Source: Actinomadura xylanilytica
GTDB taxonomy: Bacteria; Actinomycetota; Actinomycetes; Streptosporangiales; Streptosporangiaceae
Assembly: GCF_030283145.1 (NCBI RefSeq)
Contig: NZ_JASNWE010000003.1
Coordinates: 1,178,001-1,242,000 of the forward strand
DNA length: 64,000 nucleotides
Reading direction: 5' to 3'
The notes below the pieces were generated by a model, which made no database searches, had not been told where the DNA came from, and saw nothing but the letters and a program-made list of their open reading frames with translations. Numbering within the stretch: position 1 is the stretch's first letter; every line of letters starts with the position of its first letter. This document shows positions 51,891 through 59,882 of this stretch, piece by piece. Both the position numbers and the translations under genes were made by a program.

Positions 51891-54472
51891 CCGGACCCGT
51901 CGATGAGAGCGCGCTGCTGCGGGAGGTGGCCGCCGACCCCGCCCGCGCCTACCCGCGGGCCTTGGCGCTGGCGGCCGGCGGAGCGGGCGCCGACGCGGTG
52001 GTGGCGCTCCGGGCCGCCGCGCTGGCGGCCAAGGAGCTGGGCCGGCTCGACGAGGGGTTCGCGCTGCTCGGGCGAGCGCTCGCCGCGGCCGACGAGTACG
52101 GGGCCGCGCAGACGCGGATGACCCTGGTCGGGTTGCTCACCGCGCGCGGCGACGTCCCCGCCGCGCTGGCGGAGGCCGACCGGGCCGAGGGCGTGCTGCG
52201 CGGGGCGGACGCGGACCGGCTGGCCGCCAACCGGGCGTGCGCGCTGGCGCGGGCCGGACGGCTCGACGAGGCCCGGCGGGCGGCGGCGCGGGCCCTGCCC
52301 CGGCTGCGCCGCGGCGGCGACCCGGCGACGCTCGGCGGGCTGCTCACCAACCTGGCCCTCGCGCAGGCGTTCGGCGGCGCGCTCGCCGACGCCGAGACCA
52401 CCCTGACCGAGGCGGTCACCGTCGCCGGCGCCGCGGGGCTGCCCCATCAGAAGGCGATGGCCGTGGGGAACCTGGCGTTCGTGGTGTCGCGGCGCGGCGA
52501 CCTGCCGCGGGCGCTGCGGCTCTTCGCCGACGCCGAGCCCGGCCTGGCCGGCGAGCGGGTGGCGCAGTGCCGGTTCGACCAGGCCGAGACCCTGATCGAG
52601 GCGGGTCTCCCGGACGAGGCCCGGGAACTGCTGACCCGGGCGATGGCCGACGCCACCGCGCACGGCTACCGGTGCGACGTCGCCGACGGCCTGCTCCTGC
52701 TCGCGCACGCCGAGCTGGCCGACGGGGACGCCCAGCGGGCCGCGGGCACCGCCGAACGGGCCCGCGCCGCGTTCGCCCGGCAGGGCCGCACCGGCTGGCG
52801 GCTGCTGGCCGAGCACCTGCTGCTGCGCGCGCGCTGGGCGGCCGGCGACCGTTCGGCGATCCTGCTGCACTCCGCGGTGGCCACGGCCGAACGGCTCGAC
52901 GAGGGCGGTTGGGCCGGGGCGTCCGCGGAGGCCCGGATCATCGCCGCCCGGACGGCGCTCACCCTGCGCCGTCCGGCCGGGCACCTGCTGGCGCCGGTGA
53001 GCGGCACCGGGGGCCCGGCGTCGCTGCGTCTCGCGGCGTGGCACGCGACCGCGCTGGAGCGCTGGGGGCGCGGTGACCGGCCGGGCGCGCGGGCGGCGGT
53101 GTGGGCGGGACTACGGGTCGCCGAGGACCACGCGGAGGTGTTCGGGGCGGTCGACCTGCGCGCCCGCGCGGCCGGGCACGGCGCGGAGCTGGCCGATCTG
53201 GGCCTGCGGCTGGCCGGTTCGGCGCGCGAGCTCCTCGGGGTCGAGGAGCGGCGGCGGGCGGTCGCGCGCCGTCCGGTCGCGGTCCGGCCGCCGCGCGACC
53301 CCGTCCGCGCCGCCGCGCTCGCCGAGCTGCGCACGCTGAGCGGCGAGCACACCGGCGCCGCCGCGCGCGGCAGGGCGCCGGCCGCGCTGTCCGAGCGGCT
53401 CGTCCGGCTGGAGGCGCGGATCCGGGCCGACACCCGGTCCCGGCCTGCGGCGGGGCCCGCGTGGGTGAGCCAGGGGACGGCCGGGATCATCGCGGCGCTG
53501 GGCGAACGGGTGCTGCTGGAGCTGATCCGCGTCGGCGACGAGCTGCACGCCGTCACCGTCCGCGACGGGCGCCCGCGCCGCCATCGCCTCGGCGCGTACG
53601 GCGCGGTGGCGCGGGAGACCGGCACGGTGCGCTTTGCGATGCGGCGGCTCGCCGAGCGCGAGGACGACGCGCAGTCGGCGGCGGGGCTCGCCCTCGCCCG
53701 CGAGCGCCTGGAGGAACGGCTCGTCGAGCCGCTGCGGGCCGAGCTCGGCGACCGGAGCCGGGAGCTGGTCATCGCGCCGACCGGCGCCCTGCACGGGCTG
53801 CCGTGGGCGGTACTGCCCTCCCTGGCCGGACGGCCGTTCGCGGTCGTCCCCTCGGCGCACGCCTGGCTCCACGCGCAGAGCCTGGCCCGGTCGTGGCGCG
53901 TCCAGCGGGTGGACGGGCGGCGCGCGGCGGGCCCCTCGCACTACGGCGGGCGGCGGGCGGTGCTGGTGGCGGGACCGGGCCTGAAGCACGCCGAACGCGA
54001 GATCGCGACGCTGCGGAGCCTCTACCCGGCGGCGCTCACCCTGCGGGGGCCGCAGGCGCGCGCGGAGGCCGTCCGCGACGCCCTGGACGGCGCGGCGGTC
54101 GCGCACCTGGCGGCGCACGGCGAGTTCCGCGACGGCAACGCCCTGTTCTCGCTACTGCGGCTGGCCGACGGCCCGCTGATGGTGCACGACCTGGAGGAGT
54201 GGACGGCCGCGCCGCGCCTGGTGGTGCTGTCGGCCTGCGACGTCGGCCGGGCCGACGGCGGCGACGCGGTGATCGGCATGGCGGGCGCGCTGCTCGCCCT
54301 CGGCGCCGCCACGGTCATCGCCAGCGTGACGCCCGTACGGGACGCGGCGACGCACCGCTTCATGCACGCCTTCCACGCCGGGCTGGCCGCCGGTCTCGGG
54401 CCCGCGCGCGCCCTGGCGTCGGCCCCGCGCTCCCCCGGCGTCACCGGCTTCCTCTGCTTCGGCGCCGGGTGA
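51887..54472 (+). CDS. TPR-repeat protein with C-terminal CHAT (caspase-like) protease domain
   Basis: An 861-residue protein. About 400 N-terminal residues form tetratricopeptide-like helical repeats (for example LANRACALARAGRLDEARRAAA). The C-terminal CHAT domain (about 550-861) carries the Cys-His dyad: His744 in LAAHGEF and Cys784 in LSACDVG. CHAT proteases act in bacterial immunity and cell-death pathways, including those coupled to type III CRISPR, but here the partners are a subtilisin and an ECF sigma factor. The gene overlaps its upstream neighbour by 4 nt. Its substrate is unknown. Confidence 0.88.
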   Translation: MTGPVDESALLREVAADPARAYPRALALAAGGAGADAVVALRAAALAAKELGRLDEGFALLGRALAAADEYGAAQTRMTLVGLLTARGDVPAALAEADRAEGVLRGADADRLAANRACALARAGRLDEARRAAARALPRLRRGGDPATLGGLLTNLALAQAFGGALADAETTLTEAVTVAGAAGLPHQKAMAVGNLAFVVSRRGDLPRALRLFADAEPGLAGERVAQCRFDQAETLIEAGLPDEARELLTRAMADATAHGYRCDVADGLLLLAHAELADGDAQRAAGTAERARAAFARQGRTGWRLLAEHLLLRARWAAGDRSAILLHSAVATAERLDEGGWAGASAEARIIAARTALTLRRPAGHLLAPVSGTGGPASLRLAAWHATALERWGRGDRPGARAAVWAGLRVAEDHAEVFGAVDLRARAAGHGAELADLGLRLAGSARELLGVEERRRAVARRPVAVRPPRDPVRAAALAELRTLSGEHTGAAARGRAPAALSERLVRLEARIRADTRSRPAAGPAWVSQGTAGIIAALGERVLLELIRVGDELHAVTVRDGRPRRHRLGAYGAVARETGTVRFAMRRLAEREDDAQSAAGLALARERLEERLVEPLRAELGDRSRELVIAPTGALHGLPWAVLPSLAGRPFAVVPSAHAWLHAQSLARSWRVQRVDGRRAAGPSHYGGRRAVLVAGPGLKHAEREIATLRSLYPAALTLRGPQARAEAVRDALDGAAVAHLAAHGEFRDGNALFSLLRLADGPLMVHDLEEWTAAPRLVVLSACDVGRADGGDAVIGMAGALLALGAATVIASVTPVRDAATHRFMHAFHAGLAAGLGPARALASAPRSPGVTGFLCFGAG

Positions 54473-54533
54473 CCGGACCGTCCAGCCGGAGCCGGAGCCG
54501 TCGGCCGGACCGGGGCCGGGGGCCAGGCCCAGG

Positions 54534-55373
54534 TCACCTCAGGGTGGATTCGCCCGTGGCGACCGGGTTGGCGGGGTCGGCGACCCACTCCGACCAGGAC
54601 CCGACGTAGAGCGCGGCGGGCACCCCGGCGAGCGTGAGCGCGAGGACCTCGTGCGCCGCCGTCACGCCGGAACCGCAGTAGGCGGCCACGTCGACGGCGT
54701 CGGTGGCGCCGAGCTGCGCGAACCGCTCGCGCAGCAGCTCCGGCGGCAGGAACCGGCCGTCCACCCCCACGTTGCCGGAGGTGGGCGCGTTCACCGCGCC
54801 CGGGATGTGCCCGGCCACCGGATCGATCGGCTCGGTCTCGCCGCGGTACCGCTCGGCGGCCCGCGCGTCGAGCAGCACCCCCGCCTTGGCCAGCGCGGCG
54901 GCGCCCTCGGCGTCGAGCACCGGCAGCCGTCCCGGACGGGCCACGAAGTCACCCGGCTCGGCGGACGGCTCGGCGGTGGTCACGGCCCCGCCCGCCTCGG
55001 TCCAGGCCCGGTAGCCGCCGTCGAGGACGCGGACCCGCTCGTGGCCGAAGTAGCGCAGCGTCCACCAGACGCGCGCGGCGGCGGTGGAGTCGGCGTCGTC
55101 GTAGACGACCACGAGCCGGTCGCCCGACACCCCGGCCCGCCGCATCGCCGCCTCGAACCCGGCCGGCGGGGGCAGCGGGTGCCGCCCGCCCGGCCCCGGC
55201 GGGCCGGTCGCGTCGCGGTCGAGGTCGAGGAAGACCGCGCCGGGCAGATGGCCCCGGCGGTAGGACTCGATCCCCGGCGGACCCGCCACATGCCATCGCA
55301 CGTCCAGCAGTACCGGCGGCCCCTGCCGCCGGGTCAACCGGTCCAATGCGGGCACTTCGATGAGAGGGTGCAC
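54534..55373 (-). CDS. sseA: Thiosulfate/3-mercaptopyruvate sulfurtransferase (tandem rhodanese)
   Basis: A 279-residue enzyme with two rhodanese domains. The N-terminal one (about 10-130) lacks the Cys; the C-terminal one carries Cys233 in AYCGSGVTA, the loop of mercaptopyruvate/thiosulfate sulfurtransferases. Intermediate motifs RGHLPGAVFLDLD and GHIPGAVNAP are typical. GTG 55373 is the plausible start, giving the usual length; a much longer open frame upstream is not coding. It is single and divergent from the TetR gene. Confidence 0.9.
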   Translation of the reverse strand: MHPLIEVPALDRLTRRQGPPVLLDVRWHVAGPPGIESYRRGHLPGAVFLDLDRDATGPPGPGGRHPLPPPAGFEAAMRRAGVSGDRLVVVYDDADSTAAARVWWTLRYFGHERVRVLDGGYRAWTEAGGAVTTAEPSAEPGDFVARPGRLPVLDAEGAAALAKAGVLLDARAAERYRGETEPIDPVAGHIPGAVNAPTSGNVGVDGRFLPPELLRERFAQLGATDAVDVAAYCGSGVTAAHEVLALTLAGVPAALYVGSWSEWVADPANPVATGESTLR

Positions 55374-55504
55374 ATCGCCAGTCTGACCTTCGCCGCCCGG
55401 ATTAGGGAGAGGCGAATCCCGGTTCATCACAACACCGCAGCCTACGCAGCGGAGACGCCCTCCAGGACCCCCGCCCCCGAAGAACGGGTTGCACTCGCCA
55501 GGTG

Positions 55505-55522
55505 TGAGTGGTTTATTACTCA
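55505..55522. promoter_or_regulatory. Operator-like palindrome at the TetR gene start
   Basis: TGAGT and ACTCA arms with an 8-nt spacer end 1 bp before the TetR gene's ATG. The 11-mer GTGTGAGTGGT at 55502-55512 recurs at the MFS gene, so this is probably the autoregulatory site. Confidence 0.7.
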
Positions 55523-55523
55523 T

Positions 55524-56075
55524 ATGTCCGCCATCAGTCCGCAGCGCCGGCTGTCCACCGCTGAGGAGCGCCGGGAGACCGTGCTGCGCACCGCGATCCA
55601 GGCGTTCGCCGCACGCGGCTACTACGGGACCACCACGACCGAGGTCGCCAAGGCCGCGGGCATCTCGCAGGCGTACCTCTACCGCCTCTTCCCCGACAAG
55701 GAGGCCCTGTTCGTGGCGGTCGTCGACCACTGCTCCGCGCGGATCCGCGAGTGCCATGCCGAGGGCGCCGCGGGCGCGTCCAGCGCGGACCCCGCCGCCG
55801 TACTGGAGGCCATGGCGGCGGCGTACGAGGGGTTCATCGAGGACCGCGACCTGCTGAGAGTGCTGCTGCACGCCTCCTGCGCCGCGAGCGAGGCGGCGAT
55901 CGGCGAGGCGATCCGCACCTGCTACGCGCGGCAGGTCGAGTACGTCCGGGCGGCCTCGGGCGCGTCCGACGCCCAGATCCGGGCGTTCTTCGCGCGCGGA
56001 CTGCTGGGCAACGTGATGACCGGCATCGACGCCGGCTCGGTGGACGCGCCCTGGGCGCGCACCCTGACCGGCTGA
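55524..56075 (+). CDS. TetR-family transcriptional repressor
   Basis: A 183-residue regulator. The N-terminal HTH reads AIQAFAARGYYGTTTTEVAKAAG, followed by YLYRLFPDKEALF, the typical TetR linker. The C-terminal domain (about 70-183) is helical with cysteines near ASCAAS and could bind a hydrophobic ligand. ATG 55524 lies directly after an operator-like palindrome, so autorepression is likely and the transcript may be nearly leaderless. It faces an MFS exporter gene downstream that shares the same operator motif. Confidence 0.92.
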   Translation: MSAISPQRRLSTAEERRETVLRTAIQAFAARGYYGTTTTEVAKAAGISQAYLYRLFPDKEALFVAVVDHCSARIRECHAEGAAGASSADPAAVLEAMAAAYEGFIEDRDLLRVLLHASCAASEAAIGEAIRTCYARQVEYVRAASGASDAQIRAFFARGLLGNVMTGIDAGSVDAPWARTLTG

Positions 56076-56176
56076 ACGAACGGCTGAACGACCGGCCAGC
56101 CGGGCCGCCGGAACCGCGCCCCGACCGGCCGTCCCCCGGGCCGCCGACCGGCGGCCCTTCTTTCGGCGTCAAGTGT

Positions 56177-56192
56177 GAGTGGTCGACCACTC
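56177..56192. promoter_or_regulatory. Perfect 16-bp palindrome before the MFS exporter gene
   Basis: GAGTGGTCGACCACTC lies 22 bp before the MFS gene's start. The overlapping 11-mer GTGTGAGTGGT is shared with the site at the TetR gene. This is the expected arrangement for a TetR-controlled efflux gene. Confidence 0.75.
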
Positions 56193-56214
56193 TATCTCTG
56201 GAGAAAGGACCCCC

Positions 56215-57639
56215 ATGTCCCCCACCGCACGGCGGCGCACCGGGCCGATGCTCGCGCTGCTCGCGTTCGCCCAGTTCATCAGCGCCATCGACTACAACAT
56301 CGTCTACGTCGCGCTGCCCGCGATCGGCCGCGACCTCGGCTTCACGGCCCAGTCCCTCCAGTGGGTGGTCAGCGCCTACGCCGTCGCCTTCGGCGGCTTC
56401 CTGCTCTTCGGCGGACGCGCGGCCGACCGCCTCGGACGACGCCGGATGTTCGTCCTCGCGCTGTCCCTCTACGGCCTGTCATCGCTCCTCGGCGCCCTGG
56501 CCGGCGCCCCGTGGGCGCTGATCGCCGCGCGCGCCGTGCAGGGCCTCGGCGGCGCGCTGCTGCTCCCGGCCACGCTGTCGCTGATCAACGTCGGCTTCGC
56601 CGAGGGCCGCCCCCGCAACCGGGCGCTGGCGGTCTGGGGTGGCGCGGGCGGCGTCGGCCTCGCCCTCGGCTCTCTGCTCGGTGGGATCCTGACCAGCGGT
56701 TTCGGGTGGGCGTCGGTGTTCATCGTGAACGTCCCCTTGGCCGCGGCGGGCATCGCCGCCGCGTTCGCCGTCATCCCCGCCGACCCGCGCGCCGGGCGTG
56801 GCCGCGGCTTCGACCTCCCGGGCACCCTGACGGCCACCCTCGGCGGCACCCTGCTCGTCTACGCCCTCGTGCAGGCGCCCGAGACCGGCTGGGACGCCCC
56901 GGAGACCGCCGGCGCGCTCACCGCCGCCGCGCTGCTCCTCGTCCTCTTCGCGGCGGTCGAGTCGCGCACCGCGAACCCGGTGCTGCCGCTGGACCTGCTC
57001 GCCAACCGCGGCCTCGGCACCGCCATGGTGATCACGTTCGTCTTCATGGGCACCTTCGGCGCGCAGTACTACACGCTGACCGTCTACCTCCAGGACCTGC
57101 GCGGGTACGGCGCGCTCGCGACCGGCCTGGCGTTCCTGCCCGGCGGCGTGATCGGCCTGGCCGGCACCAAGATCAGCGAACGGCTGCTGGGCGCGGCCGG
57201 GGTGCGCCGCACGCTGCTCGCCGGCCTGCTGACCGGCGCCGCCGGAATGGCGGGCCTCGCGCTCGGGATGGCGCCGGCGGGCGGCTACCCGGCGCTGCTG
57301 CCCGGCATCGCGCTGCTCGCCCTCGGCCAGGGCATCACCTGGACGGCCATGTTCGTGGCCGCCGCGTCCGGCGTGGCCCCGGAACGGCAGGGCGTCGCGT
57401 CCGCGATGGCCTCCACCACCCAGCAGATCGGCGGCGCCGTGGGGCTGGCCGCGCTCGTGGCCCTGGTCAACACCGGCCCCGGCGGCGAAGCCTCGATCGG
57501 CGGCCTGCGCACCGCCGGATGGGTCGCCGCCGCGGTGACCGTGGTGGGGGCCGCCATAGCGCTCACCCTGCGAACCGGCCGCCCGGCCGCGCCCGGACAC
57601 GACGTGGAGGCGATGCCGCAGGCCGCGGACCGCACCTGA
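56215..57639 (+). CDS. MFS multidrug exporter, DHA2 (14-helix) type
   Basis: A 474-residue membrane transporter with 14 predicted helices. It shows DYNIVYVALPAIGRDLG in helix 1, VSAYAVAFGGFLLFGGRAADRLGRRR (motif A) after helix 2, and a motif-C-like GGVGLALGSLLGGIL. Such proteins export drugs, dyes or lipids by proton exchange. GAGAAAGGA lies upstream of the ATG. It is regulated most likely by the upstream TetR protein through the palindrome at 56177. The substrate is unknown. Confidence 0.92.
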   Translation: MSPTARRRTGPMLALLAFAQFISAIDYNIVYVALPAIGRDLGFTAQSLQWVVSAYAVAFGGFLLFGGRAADRLGRRRMFVLALSLYGLSSLLGALAGAPWALIAARAVQGLGGALLLPATLSLINVGFAEGRPRNRALAVWGGAGGVGLALGSLLGGILTSGFGWASVFIVNVPLAAAGIAAAFAVIPADPRAGRGRGFDLPGTLTATLGGTLLVYALVQAPETGWDAPETAGALTAAALLLVLFAAVESRTANPVLPLDLLANRGLGTAMVITFVFMGTFGAQYYTLTVYLQDLRGYGALATGLAFLPGGVIGLAGTKISERLLGAAGVRRTLLAGLLTGAAGMAGLALGMAPAGGYPALLPGIALLALGQGITWTAMFVAAASGVAPERQGVASAMASTTQQIGGAVGLAALVALVNTGPGGEASIGGLRTAGWVAAAVTVVGAAIALTLRTGRPAAPGHDVEAMPQAADRT

Positions 57640-57685
57640 CGCTCCACCCCATGCCATGCGGAGGCGGCGGCGGAGTCTGTCGCCG

Positions 57686-58849
57686 TCAGGGGTTGGTCAC
57701 CCTCAGCAGGGGGACGAGCTGTTCAGCCGGGATCAGCGAGCCGTGCATGCCGACCATGCCGTCCAGCCACGGCTCCCGGTGGGAGGCGACGATGGCCAGA
57801 TCGCCGTGCGGGACGGCGATCACATCGCCGATGCGCTCGATCATCCCGGCCGCGAGCGGCCCGAACCACCCCTCGGCGACGGCCTCGTCCCTGGACCGGA
57901 CCCAGGCGCGGTCGCCCAGGATGTCGCGCCAGGACGCCAGCACGTCGGCGTGGGCGCCCGGCTCGGTGTAGACGTACCGGGCGCGGGCGTCGCCGCCGAG
58001 CAGGGCGACGCCGTCCCGGAGCCCGGGGACCGCGTCGGCGTCGATCCGCTCGGACGGGTCGACCATGCCGTGGTCGGCCGTCACGTACAGGGCCGTCCCG
58101 GCGGGCAGGGCCTCGGTGAGCTCCCGGGCGAGCAGGTCGACGAAGCGGAGCTGGTGGGCCCAGTCGTCCGACCGGACGCCGAACCGGTGGCCGGTCGAGT
58201 CGAGATCGGCGTGGTAGACCGTCACCAGCGACCGGTCGCCCGCGCGCAGCGCCCGGCCCGCCTGGCCGACGAGCTGGCCGAGGCCGCCCGCGGCCCGGTA
58301 GTCGGCGCCGCGGGCGGTGGCGCGGCTCAGGCCGCTGCCCCGGTAGGAGCCGTGCGCGACGTAGGAGGCGGCGATGCCGTTGGCCGCCGCGAGCTCGTAG
58401 ATCGTGGGCGCAGGCTGGAACTCGGCCGGATCGACGGTGTCGTCGTGCCAGCGCAGGCAGTTGAGCAGCCGGCCGGTGCCGGGGACCGCCACCTGGACGC
58501 CGAGCAGCCCGTGCCCGCCGGGCGGCAGGCCGGTGGCCAGCGATCCCAGGCTCGTCACGGTCGTCGCCGGGAACCCCGCGGTCAGCGGTCCGCCCGCCAG
58601 CGAGGCGAGGTAGGGCGCGTGGCCGGGACGGGCGCGGAGCTGCTCCCAGCCGAGCCCGTCGATGATCAGCACGCACGCGCGCGGGAGCTGGGGCAGCCCC
58701 AGCGTGTCCGGCATGCCGGGCACGCCGAGCGCGCCCAGCACGGAGAACGGAAGGTCGGCGAGCGCCCCCGCCCCGTACCGGGGTACCGGCGGCGGCCCGG
58801 CCTCCGACCGTCCGGCGCCTCGCGGGGCGGGCTCCGGCGGGGCGGTCAT
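57686..58849 (-). CDS. Alkaline-phosphatase-superfamily phosphodiesterase
   Basis: A 387-residue protein of the nucleotide pyrophosphatase/phosphodiesterase branch. Metal-site and nucleophile elements: LIIDGLGWEQ (Asp), FPATTVTSLGS (Thr nucleophile, about 95), YHADLDSTGH (Asp and His) and TADHGM (Asp-His). There is no signal peptide; it begins with a Pro-rich tail, so it is probably cytoplasmic. The start overlaps the DUF5998 gene's stop (ATGA), so the two are one operon. The substrate is unknown. Confidence 0.88.
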   Translation of the reverse strand: MTAPPEPAPRGAGRSEAGPPPVPRYGAGALADLPFSVLGALGVPGMPDTLGLPQLPRACVLIIDGLGWEQLRARPGHAPYLASLAGGPLTAGFPATTVTSLGSLATGLPPGGHGLLGVQVAVPGTGRLLNCLRWHDDTVDPAEFQPAPTIYELAAANGIAASYVAHGSYRGSGLSRATARGADYRAAGGLGQLVGQAGRALRAGDRSLVTVYHADLDSTGHRFGVRSDDWAHQLRFVDLLARELTEALPAGTALYVTADHGMVDPSERIDADAVPGLRDGVALLGGDARARYVYTEPGAHADVLASWRDILGDRAWVRSRDEAVAEGWFGPLAAGMIERIGDVIAVPHGDLAIVASHREPWLDGMVGMHGSLIPAEQLVPLLRVTNP

Positions 58850-59427
58850 CGGGCGGTGGCGGCGGCCAGCTCCTCGGCGAAGGCCAGCACCTGGCCGACC
58901 GCGTCGGCGCCGTCGGCGGCCTCGCTCACCCGCAGGGACAGGTCGTCGGCGGTGACGCTGCCGGTGTAGCCGTGGTCGGCCTCGCAGTTCTCGTCGCCGC
59001 AGGTGGCCGGTTCAAGGTCGATGTGCGCGATGGCGCCCCAGCCGATGGTCAGCACGACCTCGGTCGGCGGCACCCCCGGCACGTACGAGGCGGGGTCGGG
59101 GACGACCCGGGTCACCGCGACCGACTGGACCCGGTCCAGCTTGACGGCCTCGGTGGTGGTGGACGCGTGCGGCTGGGCCATGCCCTCGCCGGGCGGATGC
59201 TCGTCGGTATGGCAGACCAGCAGCCTGGTGGGCGACAGCACCAGCACGGTGACGTGCCGCCGCACCTCCATGGCCGGGTCGAAGGCCGCCTCGTGGTGCA
59301 CCACGTAGGCGAGCACGCGCTCGTCGCCGATCGCCGACTCGACCGCGTCGGCGACCAGGGCCGGATAGTAGCCGCTGCGCTCGATCGCGGTGCGCAACCC
59401 GTGAGGCGTCGCTCGGGTTTCCCTCAT
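58846..59427 (-). CDS. DUF5998-family protein
   Basis: A 193-residue protein. Features are LRTAIERSGYYPALVADAVESAIGDE at the N-terminus, VLSPTRLLVCHTDEHP and VLTIGWGAIAHIDLEPATCGDENCEADHGYTG, the last with a CGDENC metal-like pair. The family is conserved in actinobacteria beside a phosphodiesterase gene, as here; I name it from memory and it has no known function. ATG 59427 is preceded by GGATGGGG. It is the first gene of the two-gene operon. Confidence 0.8.
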   Translation of the reverse strand: MRETRATPHGLRTAIERSGYYPALVADAVESAIGDERVLAYVVHHEAAFDPAMEVRRHVTVLVLSPTRLLVCHTDEHPPGEGMAQPHASTTTEAVKLDRVQSVAVTRVVPDPASYVPGVPPTEVVLTIGWGAIAHIDLEPATCGDENCEADHGYTGSVTADDLSLRVSEAADGADAVGQVLAFAEELAAATAR

Positions 59428-59516
59428 GGCCCCATCCTGCCCTGTCCCGGGAGGGCTCCGCACACGACCGCCCCCGAACGCGGTCATTCCGATGCCCTCG
59501 GGGTACGGGAACAGGC

Positions 59517-59804
59517 ATGGACGCAAGAGACCCGCTTCCGCCGCCGCCGCCGGTGCCGCGTCCCGGACCAGACCCGGCACCCGCCCCGGAGCCCTTGATC
59601 CCGCCCCCCGAGCCACCCCCCGTACCGGCGCCGGGCCCTTCCCCGCAGCCGCCCGGACCTGGGCCGCGCCCCGGGCCCGTTCCGCCCGGCCCCGCGCCCG
59701 ACCCGATCCCGCCGGGGCCGCCGCCGGAACCCGAGCCGCCCGGCCCGGCACCGGACCCGATCCCGCCGACACCCGACCCCGGCCCGGAACCTCCGCCGTC
59801 CTGA
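59517..59804 (+). CDS. Proline-rich low-complexity protein, uncertain
   Basis: A 95-residue ORF made of Pro (about half), Gly, Ala, Asp and Glu in PPP, PGP and PAPDPIPPG repeats; PGPAPDPIPPGP-like units recur. An ATG follows GGGAACAGGC, a weak ribosome site. Such a frame could arise by chance in GC-rich DNA, but the consistent acidic and proline content and third-position G/C bias argue for translation. It might be a spacer or wall-linked protein, though it has no signal or anchor. Confidence 0.4.
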   Translation: MDARDPLPPPPPVPRPGPDPAPAPEPLIPPPEPPPVPAPGPSPQPPGPGPRPGPVPPGPAPDPIPPGPPPEPEPPGPAPDPIPPTPDPGPEPPPS

Positions 59805-59882
59805 GCCCGAAACTCGCCTCTCACACCGGAACCGGATATCCGAACGGAAATCCCGGGGCACCGGAATCAGGCGCCCGCCGGC

